In this document: positions 63,449-64,000 of the stretch, one piece after another
How the letters are laid out: the number at the start of each line of letters is the position of its first letter
Position numbering within the stretch: position 1 is the stretch's first letter
Assembly (NCBI RefSeq): GCF_022458895.1
Contig: NZ_JAINFL010000004.1
Location: 186,001-250,000, forward strand
Length of the DNA stretch: 64,000 bases
Direction of reading: 5' to 3'
DNA from: Roseihalotalea indica
Lineage (GTDB): Bacteria > Bacteroidota > Bacteroidia > Cytophagales > Cyclobacteriaceae
The notes under the pieces: generated by a model
What the model was told of the DNA's origin: nothing
Database searches by the model: none
Seen by the model: only the letters and a program-made list of their open reading frames with translations
Program-made: the position numbers and the translations under genes

Positions 63449-64000
63449 ACAAAAAAATTAAAATTGTGCTGGCCGATGATCATCAAATGTTTTTGGATGG
63501 TCTCTATTCTATACTTAGCCAGATAGAACAGGTTGAAATAATAGCTACCGCTAACAATGGAAAACAACTTCTGGATAAACTTCAAAGAACGCCCGACTGT
63601 GATATTGCCGTAGTGGATTTGCATATGGGTGAACTGGATGGTATTGAAACTACCAAGCGAATTAAACGAGAGTTCCCTCATATCCGGGTTATAGGGCTGA
63701 CTATGGAAAATGATTTGGTTAGCATTAAGCAGATGCTAGATGCCGGCGCTTCAGGATATATTTTAAAGAACACAGGAAAAGTTGAACTGGAAATTGCCCT
63801 GGAACGGGTGGCTGCCGGTGAATTTTATCTAAGCCAGACGGTAGGGACCCAGCTTGCCCAGGATATGCTGCACAGCAGGCAGCAAAAAGAAACAAAAAAA
63901 GCAAGCTCGCTTGATTTGCTGACGGAACGGGAAAGGGAAGTTTTGAAAATGATAGCGGAAGAAATGACGAACCCCGAAATAGCCGAAAAGCTTTTTATTA
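63445..64000 (+). CDS. NarL/FixJ-family response regulator (partial, 3' end outside window)
   Basis: Read from the ATG at 63445, 185 codons are in the window and the frame is open at the edge. The receiver domain has DD at 11-12, phospho-acceptor D58 in VVDLHMGELDG and the GYILKN Lys near 110. The C-terminal LuxR helix-turn-helix has begun (LLTERE-REVLKMIAEEMTNPE-IAEKLFI) and is cut there. The start overlaps the kinase stop by 4 nt, so the two form a cognate pair; kinase of the HisKA_3 class and NarL-type regulator match as expected. Confidence 0.92.
   Translation, partial: MNKKIKIVLADDHQMFLDGLYSILSQIEQVEIIATANNGKQLLDKLQRTPDCDIAVVDLHMGELDGIETTKRIKREFPHIRVIGLTMENDLVSIKQMLDAGASGYILKNTGKVELEIALERVAAGEFYLSQTVGTQLAQDMLHSRQQKETKKASSLDLLTEREREVLKMIAEEMTNPEIAEKLFI

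Overview
The window reads as chromosomal DNA of a Bacteroidota bacterium, most likely a free-living member of the Cytophagia/Cytophagales. Support comes from a SusC/SusD pair with FecR and an ECF sigma factor, PorP/SprF and CHU_C-type type IX secretion proteins, a two-component propeller kinase, a HU-DUF4469 protein and weak Shine-Dalgarno signals. No tRNA, rRNA or CRISPR array was seen. Family calls come from reading motifs; no database search was run.

Layout. (1) 1-6176, minus strand: ECF sigma factor, FecR anti-sigma, STN-bearing SusC and a SusD cut by the window edge, a trans-envelope regulated uptake locus. (2) 6254-30644: a large alpha-glucan/trehalose locus. glgB, a treS-maltokinase fusion and glgE lie on the minus strand. 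A small protein plus a GH13 enzyme, then treZ, a GH57/DUF3536 enzyme, treY and malQ lie on the plus strand. Together they encode both directions between glucan and trehalose: TreY/TreZ release trehalose from glucan; TreS, maltokinase, GlgE and GlgB rebuild branched glucan from it. Between the two arms sit a TonB-dependent receptor coupled to a histidine-phosphatase lipoprotein, a GC-richer non-coding stretch that could be a structured RNA, a HU-DUF4469 gene and a DUF4019 gene. (3) 30718-39805: mostly housekeeping genes (decayed aldo/keto reductase, isochorismatase-like hydrolase, lipocalin-like lipoprotein, orphan ExbB/TolQ, membrane LuxR-type regulator, pyrophosphatase, menC, SDR, c-type cytochrome dehydrogenase).

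(4) 40247-44276, plus strand: a compact cassette of a WYL-domain regulator, a 130-residue beta-grasp protein ending exactly in Gly-Gly, and an 866-residue DUF4132 protein. The beta-grasp protein looks like a ubiquitin/MoaD-type modifier but has no E1, E2, JAB, thi or moa gene nearby. This is the best candidate for an undescribed system. An intact IS3-family element (44306-45576) with terminal inverted repeats, a target duplication and a -1 frameshift signal sits just downstream.

(5) 45702-57657: a TPR protein and a YfiR-like protein (plus strand) face a five-gene, overlapping minus-strand operon. It encodes two exported surface proteins (one with a CHU_C-type C-terminal domain), PorP/SprF, an OmpA-PD40-LysM lipid/peptidoglycan anchor and a propeller histidine kinase, suggesting a type IX-linked surface structure with its own sensor. 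(6) 58351-64000: an alpha/beta hydrolase, a 1423-residue ATPase-GAF-histidine kinase and a NarL-type response regulator (cut by the window edge), tightly coupled, probably a sensing operon.
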